Shown here: positions 33,623 through 44,089 of the stretch, one piece after another | Layout: every line of letters begins with the position of its first letter | Numbering within the stretch: the stretch's first letter is position 1 | Assembly: GCA_015680685.1 (NCBI GenBank) | Contig: MNCI01030336.1 | Location: 373,515 to 437,514, forward strand | Length of the DNA stretch: 64,000 nt | From: Gnetum montanum | Lineage: Eukaryota > Streptophyta > Gnetopsida > Gnetales > Gnetaceae | Reading direction: 5' to 3' | The notes under the pieces: generated by a model | Databases searched by the model: none | The model's input: only the letters and a program-made list of their open reading frames with translations | Told to the model about the DNA's origin: nothing | Translations under genes and position numbers: made by a program

Positions 33623-36129
33623 ATGTGTTAAGCTCTATTGGACTGAAGGGTGCTCCGAAGTGTTAGATGGTGGAGGAGTGTACATGGGCTCAACCGCTTG
33701 TTGTTGCGAGAGTTTCTCTGGGATTTTGGTTTTGAAGAAGGGTCTTCTCTTTTTACAGTTGTTAAAACCAGCAGCAGGTTGAATATTTACAGCTCTCGCA
33801 GCATGACGTTGCTGCGGTTGAGTATGAAGTTCCCCTTAAATTGTTGGAGCAAGAGGTGTTATGGGATCTACTTGTGGAAGAGGTGCGGATGGATTTGGAG
33901 GATGGTGTGGGTATGGAGTGTCTCTCGGAGGAGAAGGAGACCTTCTGAAGTACTCCTGAACTTGGTAGTGATGGTGGGGAGTTGTGTGACTCATAGAGTC
34001 ACTTAGAGAAATTGGCTGCTGCACATAATATCCATAAGGGTCAGGTTGCTGGTAAGGGTACTGATGTTTTGGCGATGGTATCCCCCATGATTGTGGGTAT
34101 TGCCACTGCTGATGTTGTCTGATGGGTTGTGGTGGAGTTCCACTTGGATAATACGTTAATGGTTGGTGGAAATGCCTTGGGTTAACTTGTGGATAAGGTA
34201 ACCTTCGGGGTGTTTGTTGTTGGTTGAGTTTTGGATTAAGTGCATACACCCCAGACTCCTATAGATGTGAGATGATTGGGCAACATCCCTTAGGATGGTC
34301 ATAGTGGCAGATCTCACATCCACCGTCATCGTTTGTGTTTGAATCCACAACCACATCAGAGTTAGTGATTATCCCCTTACCCTTGTTATGTGCAAGGCCT
34401 AAATCTCTCCACTTTGTCTTACCTTTGTCACTACTTTGTTCTACCTTAGACTCTTCTACAATTTTTAAGACAGTTTCAATTTTAGAGTCTAAGGAACTCC
34501 ATACGTCATCTACCTTAGTCGCTATTTCCGTTGTGAGCTTTTGAAGTGGCAAGATCTTTTTGTTCACCAACTCTTTGATTGGTGACTCATCCTCTTCATC
34601 GCAAAATTTCACTCCCTTTTTTCGAAGAGAGGGATCACGGTTGTATTCTTCCGCACTTTTCCTTTTTTGTAGCTCACCTTCTTCTTTTGCTACTTACTCC
34701 AACAAGCGATGAACTTCATGGGCTCTAAGTTGTGAGAGTCTCCCTTGGGCATAAGTCCTAAGGGTTCTTCTAGTTTCATGCCTTAGCTCATCCACGATGT
34801 GGTGGAGTTGATCCCGCTATGCGTAACCATGGTTCGGGCAACGATGTAACAATGTGTAGTAGCAGGCCATGGCAGCATCCAAGGGTTCATGATTTCCTTG
34901 CTTCCATCCTTGGATCTTCTTATGGAAATTGGACACCATGGAGTGCGTTTGATACTTATCGTTGAAGAGTTCTAGCATTGTACTCCACCTCCTAATGGTT
35001 TCCGGTTACAAGGACTAATACCAACTCTCTGCTTCTTTGTTGAGTGTCCTGGGAAACAGCTTAAGTTTTTGCCACTCATTTTCTATATTTTGCAAGGCAC
35101 AGGCATCGTGGAATGCCTATAGATGATTTTGCGGATCTGCGTTGTATCTCCCTTCAAATCATGGGATACTGTTCATGTCTAAACGTTTGATCCAACTATC
35201 TTTTAAATGCCTTGATGGAATTCTTACTGCCTTCGTTATGTTAAGCATACTTCGGGTTGCAAGTAGGGGCTCGTCATGATCATCTCTTTCATGACGCCTA
35301 TGATGTCTTCGTCATTCCCTACTTTCCCTACGTCCTTGCCCTTGTCCTCTCTCTCGACTTTCTCGTCAAGGTCTCTTGTTTTGTCTACCTTTATCCTCTC
35401 TGTTATGTTCACGATGGCTACGCCTAGATGTGGAAGGAGATGGTGAGTGATGTGAAGAAGGGGAAGAAGAAGGAGAACCATTGCCACGATGATGTTTCTT
35501 GTCTTCTTTTTGGCTGCTATGGCCCTGATCATGGTGACGATCTAAGTGCTTGTCCTTAGCATGAGTTGTTGTTCCCTTGGTGAACAGTTGGTGTTCACAG
35601 GCATCAGAACCAAGGATATGTATCGTTGATCGTAGGTTCTGATACCCTACCTCCTCACTTTTATTAAGAGGGGGAACATCTCTTGATAGCGAATCAGTTA
35701 TAAGTGGTTCACCATCTCTAGTTTCACTAAGGACGTGCGGGACCTCTTTGCCCTTCAATAGTGTATGTTGGCTCTCCTACCTTGAGTCCCTCATATGTTG
35801 TGCTTCTGTGGGATAGTAATCCCTTGAATCAAAGTCTTTCGCAATGTATTCTGCATAAAATTCTGTCATGCCAATCTGTGCCAAAGCACGGAAAAGCATG
35901 TTAGAGACTTATCAATATGGGGGTAACACGATGTTACCTTGCAAATCTCTCCATCATAGTTGTTTGTCTTGATGGAGGATAAAGGTAAAGTTTGGAATAT
36001 ACTCATCGGGATGAGTATAAACTATCTTGTATTATGTAGGACTTGGCTAATTTCGGCTATGTGTTTTTGACTGCCGACTGTTCTTTGTATTATCCATAGG
36101 TGGTGAGTTGCTCTTGTTAGAAGAAGACA
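33623..36129 (-). pseudogene. Element D gag
   Basis: Start ATG TCT TCT TCT at 36127-36129 (minus). Long open pieces: variable H/S-rich region (LSETRDGEPLITDSL..., 35366-35758), capsid core about 34860-35200, KFCDEEDESPIKELVNKKIL, zinc knuckle CEICHYDHPKGC (about 34285-34320; C-x2-C-x3-H-x3-C) and a P/Q-rich tail (33836-34249). It is close to A's gag in wording, so A and D are sister elements. A few stops separate the pieces. Confidence 0.8.
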
Positions 36130-36252
36130 TTTTTATCGGTGTGCTATTTCACTATTATATAATTTTTTATCTTGATTAACCTGAAGGTTCTTTTAGGCTC
36201 CCAATGATGTGAGTGATATCCTTTATGTTCTATTCAGTGCACAAACACTTAG

Positions 36253-36270
36253 TCCCCGGCAACGGTGCCA
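36253..36270 (-). other. Element D primer binding site (best tRNA-Asp match)
   Basis: Minus strand tggcaccgttgccgggga differs at one base from the tRNA-Asp complement, one base from the 5' LTR. Confidence 0.88.
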
Positions 36271-36271
36271 A

Positions 36272-37321
36272 TGATGAGTGGCGAGGTACCCCTACACTCA
36301 ACCATAAGAAACGAGTGTAGGACACGCGATCTGGTCGAGCTCCATAGACTAAGTGCCTACACGCCCCATGGAACACTTGGGGTTAATCATTCGTTGTATT
36401 CCCAGACTTACTTGTAGTTTTCACAGTGTATGGTTAAGTAATTCCGAGGTATATGATTTTTATAGTCTTTTATGTTTTATCTCTATGCTATCGAGGTGAA
36501 GGGTTGGAGAAACTAACTAACTCTAACTAATGAACTAAGTCTAAATTACCTAGTGTCAGCATCCGTTCCCACTTACCGTACACACCCTGAACTGATGCAA
36601 CCGCAGCTACCAAATGCTAATCATTGCTGGGATCACCACGTGTAACGCACGTGCTCGAAGTGGTCATACTGAGGCACTTAACTAGGAGGAAAGGGTTGAG
36701 AGAATCTAATCTAGCCTAAGTGCGATGAGTAGTTGATTCCTTGATTAACCGTACACATCTTGGTGCATGACTACCACTAGGATTATCAAGCGCAGATCCT
36801 GGATACGCCACTGGGTTAACAAGTAGTCACACTTAGATGCTCGTAATCAAGTCGTACTGATACCGCGTTGTGATGAGCAGCTGATTCCTTGATTATCCGT
36901 ACACATCCTTAGATGCTCGTAATCAAGTCATACTCATTCCGCATTCTAGGAGTTTAAGGGTGAGAGAGAGAAAGCAATAAATAACATTAAAATAAAATCC
37001 TTTTCCATGCACTACAAGGTTTATCTAGGAAGTTCGTCTTTATTGCCATACACAACTTGTGTTTAGGTACAATGTTTCTTGAATAAAGATCCGTTTACTT
37101 TAGCACTTCTACTATGGGCACATGGAAAATATTCTATCTCTGGAGTGATCAAACTGCCAGAGTTTTCCTACTTCTAACTCAGGATGAGGAAACAAGGGAA
37201 AGTCGCCTCTTATTTATAGACTTGGCGGTGGACCACAATATCGCATACGCGATATTGCAGGGGATGACGCGATATTGCGACTGCCACGATATTGCGGCCT
37301 ATGTGATATTGCGTCTCATTA
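36272..37321 (-). repeat. Element D 5' LTR
   Basis: 1050 bp, tgatgagtggcgaggtaccc...gcgtctcatta. It has the same internal duplication as the 3' LTR (about 36723 and 36871). U3 has five gatat/aatat palindrome units (37235-37312) against two in the partner LTR, which explains most of the 54-bp length difference. Confidence 0.88.
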
Positions 37322-38540
37322 GTTACTCTCAACGGGCACAGCTTCACCACATTATTGATGGGCTCTATTTTGAAACATGAAAGACCCTTGGTGTGTATGT
37401 CAAGGGACGATTGTCGGAGCTAAGGGCCCATCAGTTGTAGTGCTTGATTAATCAAGTGGCCAAAGAGGAAGGAGGACTTAGAAAAAAGGAGAGTGTAGAA
37501 GAATTCAACAAGGACCCTTCCCTCAGGAAGAGGGAGGTCCAATTTTGTGATGAGGAAGATGAGTCACCATTGGAAGCAGCGGTGAATCGGAAGACTTTGC
37601 CATTACAAAAGTTTGCATCTGAAATATTGGGAAAGGTGGATAAAATATGGGACTCTTTGGACGAGAGATTCCAAAGTGTATTGAAAATCGAAAAAGAGTC
37701 CAAAGAACAAGGTAGTGATCGTGATCGACGCAGGAAGAAGGGAGCTGAACATGCCCAACATAAAGGTAAGGAAAAAGTTGTTGTAGCATAGTAGGTTGCA
37801 GACTCTGACACCAAGGAGGACGATGGATGTGGCGTATGCCAATATGAGCATCCTAAGGGATGTTTTCCTATGGTGTCCCACCTTCAAGATTCTGGGGTCT
37901 ATGCCTTGAACCCTCATTTGGTGCAGCAGTAGACACCTTGAAGGTTGCCTTATCCACAAGGTAACCCTAGGTGATTCCACCACCAGCAGCAAGGATATTA
38001 TCCGAGTGGAACGCCCCTGCAACTGTATGAATACTTCCAACAGTGGCAGCAACCACAAGTGTGGGGGATGCCACCTCCAAGGCAGTAGTACCCTTACAAG
38101 CAGTCAGATCCTTATGGGTACTATGTTTAGCAACTAGTCTCTTCAAGAGACTCTTCCAGTCATGTGGCCTTTCCCTGTTACTACCATCCCCTTGAATATT
38201 TTAGACATCCATCTCCATCACCTAGGGGGACAAATCCACATCTCCTCTACCCGCCGTTACCTTCTTCTACCACTCCTCTACACCACCCCTTAGTTGCCAC
38301 CTGCTCCATCCATGCAGGGAGAAATACCGCCACAGCCACAACAAAGAAACGCTACGAGGGCTGTTAACTTACAAATGGCACCTCGGCCGAGTGGACCAGA
38401 ATCCAAACAACGCAAATGTCCTTTCTTCCAGCCCAATAATCTAAACACACCTCTGCCTATGCCTGTGGCCAGTGCCTCCGAACCTACCAACGCGTCTACC
38501 ATCATACCGCCCGAGTAGCCCTCCGCTCCGTTGCACTCCA
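37322..38540 (+). pseudogene. Element C gag, 3' part
   Basis: Resumes after D with SQRAQLHHIIDGL; then KKESVEEFNKDPSLRKREVQ, FCDEEDESPLEAAVNRKTLP, zinc knuckle CGVCQYEHPKGC (37828-37863; C-x2-C-x3-H-x3-C), and VYALNPHLVQQ followed by the P/Q/Y-rich tail. Stops are TAG or TGA at CAG, CGA or TGG positions; a frameshift lies near 38270. The coiled stretch KVDKIWDSLDERFQSVLKIE is conserved in A and D. Confidence 0.78.
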
Positions 38541-39000
38541 ATGTCTAGATGGTTATGCTCACACATGCCGTGACCAACTAGATCAAAGTTGGTTCTCTTC
38601 AGGTGGGTGGTAATGACTTGTGCAAAGCTCTTCTGGACTCAGGGTGAGGGGTCAATTTAATCTCTCATGACATATACAAGAATTGGAACCTGCCCTCGCT
38701 ATAGAAGAGTAACATCTAGCTCGAGTTAGCAGATCAATCCATCACTATTCTCTTGGGTTTGGTGGAGGACATTGTGACCACTGTTTGTGGGTGGTCCTAC
38801 CCTGCTAACTTCCTAGTCATCCGTGTAGAAAAATGTAAGGGGAACTTCCCAATCATCATGGGAAGAGCTTGGCTAAGCACAGTGGATGCATGACTAGGAC
38901 TCCGAGATTTGTCCTTGGAAATTTCAAAGGAAAATCCTTTCAAGAAGATCGAGAAGAAAAGAGTTTCATGCATCGCGTACAGTGACTTGGGGTGCAACTG
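38541..39000 (+). pseudogene. Element C aspartic protease
   Basis: ALLDSG is followed by a stop where others have S, then GVNLISHDIY, LVEDIVTTVCGWSYPANFLV, FPIIMGRAWLSTVDA and LSLEISKENPFKKIEKKRVS. The catalytic aspartate is retained. In contrast to A, D and E it leads into an RT linker (LYAVATN ... SILCMESSEG). Confidence 0.75.
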
Positions 39001-40790
39001 TGTGCAGTAGTTATGGTCTGCTAAGCAAACCTCCATTCAAGCATGCAGTCAGTGTATCGAGGAATCACCAATTCAATAATGCCTGTACGCAGTAGCCACT
39101 AACTAAGAGGGCACCCAATGGCTGACAATTGATCCTGCTAGCAGCATATTATGCATGGAATCGTCTGAGGGGCTAGTGCAAGCCTATATTGATAGCATAG
39201 ATGTGATGGAGAAGATTCATCAACTGACCTCCATCGTTGATGACCTAGATGACTGGGGAAAGCTAGAGATCCCTGAGAGCTTTAAGCAAGAGCCCCTTGA
39301 GCTAAAATCCCTACTGGCTCACTTAGAGTATGCATTTTTGCAAAATGGCAAGTCGATAATTGTCAATGCTGCCCTTGCTCCTGAACAGAAAAAGAAGTTG
39401 CTGGTGATGGTAAAAAAATGGGTTGCTGCATTCGTGTGGTCCTATCTTGAGCTGATTGGAGTTGATCCCAGGATCTTCTAGCACCAGAATTACCTTGAGC
39501 CTTCCATGAAGCCATGACGATAGCCACAAAGACGGTTGAATCCCAAATTGAAGAAGGTTGTAAAAGATGAAATTGAATAGTTGCTGAAGGCAGGATTCAT
39601 CTATTTTGTCATCGATAGTGAATGGGTTAGCCCACTCATTATCGTACCCAAGAAAGGTGGCAAGTGAAGGGTCTGTATTGATTTTCAGTTGCTCAAGATG
39701 GCAACTTTCAAGGACCACTTCCTGCTCTTATTTGTGGTCCAGGTGTTGGACACCATCATAGGACACCGATATTACAGCTTTTTGGATGGTTATAGTGGTT
39801 ATAACCAAATCCAAATAGCACCAGAGGACCAGGCCAAAACTACTTTCATGAGTCCATGGGGGACTTTTGCATATAAGAAGATGCCCTTTGGTCTGTGCAA
39901 TGTGCCTGCAATGTTCCAATGCCTCGTCCTAAGCATCTTCCAGCAACAAATTGGCAATGGTGTAGAAGTCTTCATGGATGACTTCTCCACCTATGGTGCC
40001 ACGTTCGAGCAAGCTTTGGACCATCTAGAGCAGGTTCTAAAGAGGTGTGTAGACACCAATCTGTGGCTCAATTGGCAAAAGAGCCATTTGATGGTCCAGG
40101 AGGGCATTGTGCTGGGGCATCGCATCTCATCAACAGGGATCGTCGTAGACCCTGAAAAGATCAGGGTCATCTAAGAAATAACCTGCCAACCAAGTATCGT
40201 CAAAGATGTGCGGTCGTTCCTTGGACATACTGGTTATTACCAGTGTTTCATAGAGCACTTCTTGAAGATAGCTAGGCCGTTGGTAGAGCTTACAAAGAAG
40301 GATGCTCCGTTTGTCTAGACCAAGGAATGCGAATATGCATTCCAAGAGCCGAAATAGAAACTCGTAGAAGCTCCGATTCTATGGGCACTTGATTGGTCCA
40401 GACCTTTTCACATTATGACGGATGCCTCCAACTATGCCTTGGGAGCCATACTTACACAGTGTGACGATTAGAAACATCCATATTATAACCACTGTGCAAG
40501 CTGTAGCATTGTGGGTGCACAACTGAACTATACCACCACCGAAAAGGAATTGATGGCAGTGGTGTTTGCATTAGATAAATTTTGGCACTATGTACTCGGA
40601 TACGAGATGTTTGTGCACACTAACCAAAGTGCTATTCAGTTCCTGATGAACAAACCAACGGTGAGCCCCCGCATAATCAAGTAGCTGGTGATTCTTTAGG
40701 AGTTTGATCTTACCATGGTAGACAAAAAGGGGACCAAGAATGTGGTTGCTGACCACTTGTCTCGGTTACGATGGGATGATGTAGAAGAGG
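39001..40790 (+). pseudogene. Element C reverse transcriptase and RNaseH
   Basis: One frame from 39155 through INT. Linker DDWGKLEIPESFKQEPLELK; RT from about 39500 with WVSPLIIVPKKGGK, YYSFLDGYSGYNQIQIAPED, MPFGLCNVPAMFQCLVLSIF, catalytic VEVFMDDFSTYG (about 39964-40000) and HRISSTGIVVDPEKIRVI. RNaseH: RPFHIMTDASNYALGAILTQ, YTTTEKELMAVVFALDKF, FVHTNQSAIQFLMNKPTVSP. FMDDFS is typical of Athila-like RT. In the last RNaseH box asparagine (AAC) replaces the expected aspartate. Stops (for example 39479, 39665, 40171, 40317) are mostly TAG/TGA from CAG, CGA or TGG. Confidence 0.83.
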
Positions 40791-40859
40791 AGGAGTCCTT
40801 ATCTGACCAGTTTCTAGATGAACTCCTCTTCACAGGCACTGTTGATCCTCAAGTACCTA

Positions 40860-42037
40860 AGGAATAGAACCATTAATAGAAACAGCAGTTTCTCCATAAG
40901 GCCAAGTGTTTCATGGAAATCAATGGTCACCTCTACAAGGTGTGCATAGACGTCTTGGTTCGATGGTGTGTCCCTGATGATGATACACTACACGTTCTCC
41001 AAGATGCTCATGAGGGCCCTTGTGGGGGCCACTATGCTAGATGCTGAACAGCCATTAAAATCCTGCTTGAAGGGTATTACTAGCCTACACTTTTCAAGGA
41101 TGCACAATGGTTTGCCCACTCCTGCGAACAATGCCAAAGAGATGGTGGGATGTCGGCATGGTTGGAGGGACCTCAATAATGGATCCAGCCACTAGAGCCC
41201 TTCGACATCTGGGCTATCGACTTCATGGGGCCCATCACCCCCTTGTCAAATGGAAAGGCATACATCATCGTGGTGGTGGACTACTGTACAAAGTGGGCAG
41301 AAGTAGCAGCCGTCATCAACTATTCTTCAAACACCACCACCCAATTTGTCCAGCAACAAATCGTAACTAGATTTGGAGTGCCACGTGCACTCATTTCTGA
41401 TAATGGGACTCACTTCACAGGGGTCACTTTTTGAAAACTCATGCAACGCTTAGGGGTAACACATAAATTCACAACACCTTATCACCCCCAAGCCAATGGG
41501 CAGGCTGAAGTCACAAATATGGAGATCACCAAGATCCTTACACGAATAATTAGCAAATACAGGAGGGATTGGAGTACCAAGCTCAACGATGCCCTATGGG
41601 CCTATCGCTCCACTTGGAAACTTCCTGTAGGGTACTCTCCCTATGAGTTAGTGTATGGAAAGTTGCCAACACTTCCCATCCAAGCAGAACTCCAAATACT
41701 ATCCATAGCTAATGACCTCGGTCTTGACCTACCGCTAGCACAACGAGAACAATTAATCAATTTAAGTGTGCTAAATGAGAACTGATTAGTGGCCCTATTT
41801 TCAAATGAAACCCACAAGGCCTATAAAAAGAAACGACATGATCTTAGGATTCAGAAGGTCACATTTAGATGTGGAGACAAGGTATTGTATTGGAACCCCT
41901 CACATATATCCCAACGGACAAAGTTTCAAACACTATGGGAGAGACCTTATATTGTCTCCGAAACCTTTCCATTCAGGGCCTTGCTCATCCACAAACCTGG
42001 GGATCCCACCAGAACACAGTTGGTCAACTGCCAATAA
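40860..42037 (+). pseudogene. Element C integrase
   Basis: N-terminal zinc finger: HVLQDAHEGPCGGHY ... CEQCQRDGG (about 40988-41150). Catalytic core with D ([11 protein letters not shown], codon 41219-41221), D ([11 protein letters not shown], 41399-41401) and E (NGQAEVTNMEI, 41507-41509). The last two are 35 residues apart, the classical D35E spacing, although a TGA at 41432-41434 lies between them. C-terminal part: DALWAYRSTWKLPVGYSPYE, LVYGKLPTLPIQAEL, FRCGDKVLYWNP. No chromodomain follows, which fits Athila. Further stops (TGA, TAG) occur near 41050-41090. Confidence 0.82.
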
Positions 42038-43349
42038 CTAAAACCTTTCTGTAAGCTTTACACAACCAGTGCCATAGCTTCGTCATCGGCCGGTCATCCA
42101 TGCTCCATCTTTTGCGTCTCCTCCTTTCCACCTAGTCGTGGGGGAGACCCTCATCCTTGCTGATCCATTTCATTGCATCCCTCACCATTTTATCATTTTT
42201 TTGTTTTACACTTTTTTGTTTTCCATTTTTTTTATACTTCATTGTTTTCCACTTTTTGTCTTACAATTTTTTGTTTTCATTTTTCATGTTTTTTGTTTAC
42301 ATTTTGTCATCATATTGTTTGGCGCGGTCGATTTTCGTTACGATGGGTACTGTAATAGTCTTCCTCGTTATTTGGCTCCCGCCATTGCATGGTTGTCCTT
42401 AGATTTTACGTTGTGTTCACTTCATAAACTCGGTAGTGAGTCCACATTATGAGCCCATTCACGATTCCATGGTTTTCCTTTTGTTGCGAGCATGTAACCC
42501 CTTCACTTAAAAAAATTTTAATTAATGTGTGACTTGTGTAGTTCCTAGACTAAGGGATGACCCAATGGTTTGAATCAGGTGTGACTTCAAGGGGAGTGCT
42601 TTATTCGTTGTTCTGTTTTATTCCTTGGGTTGTCGGTGAGGCCTCATGGATTTCCTCCCACTCCACGTCTCTCTCCACAGAAGCTTCTGGGCAGTTCGAC
42701 CTTGCATGGTGTGGTCCTCACTGAAAAAATTCAAAAATGAAAAAAAAAAGAGAAAAAAGAGAGACAAGATGCAAAAACAAAATAAACAAATAAAATAAGG
42801 ATTCAAAGCACACCCCTTGGTTGAATGCATGCAAACACGCATGGGTCTTCGCATGGTGTGGTTCCCCCGCACAAAAGAAAAGAAACACGAATTGTGTGGT
42901 AATTCAAAGCACACCCCTTAGACCACCTCTCACGGGCCATACGCTATAGTTATGGGACTTCCTTGATCCCCTCTAACTTTGTCCCGTCCCGTTTCACTTT
43001 CTTCTTCTCACGTTTCCTGGAGTGGTGGTTTTGTATGGGATCATTCTGGTTCCCTTAGGGGATGGTCGGGCCTTTGTCTATCATTGTGAGGTTCGATCTC
43101 AGGAAGGTTCTATCACGTCACTTAACCACGGTCGCACACGGGGTTTCATGTGACCAACACTCGGGCTTTTCATTCTCTCCTCTCCCTCTATTCCCACTTC
43201 TCTCCATACTCACCTCATTGCCCTTTTTATGTTTTGTGTGTTCATCATGTTTTCTGTAGGTCTCTCATGCCTTGGTGGGTTCTCTTGGTTTGGAGTCTTC
43301 ACTAGTGACACCACTTATCAGCACCCGGGCCCACGGACCCTGATGTTGA
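42038..43349 (+). other. Element C post-pol noncoding region
   Basis: In order: PPT-like site ctagtcgtgggggagaccc (42131-42149); T-rich minisatellite (42185-42300); an A-rich tract (42730-42800) with a duplicated block containing gcatggtgtggt and attcaaagcacacccctt on both sides (42700-42925). Those paired blocks (gtgtggt / cacacc) could fold into a hairpin. Hydrophobic ORFs 42138-42452 arise from the minisatellite. Confidence 0.6.
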
Positions 43350-43402
43350 GGGTATGCAGGGGTTACAAAGGCTATTGCCTACTATGGGGAGGACCCACCT
43401 AC
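43350..43402 (+). other. Conserved 3'-region patch (LLWGG module), element C
   Basis: Contains gcctactatggggaggaccc. In frame it would read RGYKGYCLLWGGPTYI inside an ORF open from 43229 to 43762 (177 codons). Differences between the five copies include several third-codon positions, which is why coding potential is kept open. Confidence 0.5.
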
Positions 43403-43663
43403 ATATTTTTGGTTTTTCTTGTTAAGCCTCCCATCCTTTGGATTTCTTGGTTGACTGGTTTCAGTGTCCCATGGTTCGATTTCGTCCTTGCAAAGTTCTT
43501 TTTCCATCCTATTCTCCAATTTTGTCTCTTTTTTGTGCTTCATTACCTTCCTCCTGTCATCAGCCATGATCGGGCCTTTTCTGCCCTTCAAATGCCTCAA
43601 TTTGGATTTTCAAATTTTTCATTTCAAGTGTTTTTTGGGTTGGTCAACGCTGGTCTACGGGTG

Positions 43664-43720
43664 AATAATGCTACGTATATGGGGCCTCATCGATGCAACG
43701 CCCAACCCCTATATATACCC
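43664..43720 (+). promoter_or_regulatory. Element C internal U3-like array and TATA
   Basis: ctacgtatatggggcctcat continuing cgatgcaacgccc closely resembles ccacgtatacggggctgcgt / cgatgtgggccc in C's own U3 (27603-27635). A TATA box (ctatatatacccc, 43709-43721) follows. A start about 30 nt later would leave an exon of about 120 nt before the donor at 43864. Confidence 0.5.
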
Positions 43721-43863
43721 CATCACACTTCTTCATTTTTCATCATTTGGAGTCCAAATTGAGGGGAGTTGTTGCCGTTTTTTCTGCCTAACCCTTCCCA
43801 ATGCACCTACACTCCATCGCGTGTCCACATCAACCTGTCCTTGCCCCTTTTCCATAATCGGAG

Positions 43864-44089
43864 GTATGCACTTAGTTGTGGGGGGGTGGTGCCCTTGTGT
43901 AATTAATTAATTAATTTACTAATTAGTTGTTACTTACAAAACCTTTGGCCCTAACCCCTAACTTAACACTCCGGGAAACTTAACGGTGTGCCTGTGCCAT
44001 TAACATAACTTGGTGAAACTGAGAAAGTATATACAGACCATCTTAAGCTATTTATGAATGGTCTAATAGACGGTTATGTTTGATTTCAG
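43864..44089 (+). other. Element C ORF3 leader intron
   Basis: Donor cggag|gtatgcacttagttg with G-run gtgggggggtgg; acceptor tgtttgatttcag immediately before ATG GCA CCC. 226 nt. Both splice sites look functional, the clearest example in the window. Confidence 0.6.

Larger units (their letters stand above)
29900..37321 (-). mobile_element. Element D: gag-protease-only LTR retrotransposon nested in C
   Basis: Complete minus-strand element: LTRs 36272-37321 (5') and 29900-30895 (3'), excellent tRNA-Asp PBS, gag-PR frame (36129 down to 32950), T-rich minisatellite, N gap, conserved LLWGG patch, intron remnant and polypurine tract. Target duplication gttaa/gttac (29895-29899, 37322-37326), one mismatch. 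It has the same structure as A, with no RT, RNaseH or INT. It splits the capsid-coding part of C's gag; joining 29899 to 37327 restores the homology seen in A. Its left LTR begins TA instead of TG. Confidence 0.87.

Noticed and set aside
42138-42452. Hydrophobic ORFs that look like membrane proteins
   Set aside because: They translate the ttttgtttt-type minisatellite in all three frames, so the hydrophobicity is a base-composition effect.
43229-43762. 177-codon ORF in C as a confirmed gene
   Set aside because: Only the LLWGG patch is shared with other elements; the rest overlaps the internal promoter-like array and is not open in B, E or H. Kept only as part of a finding.
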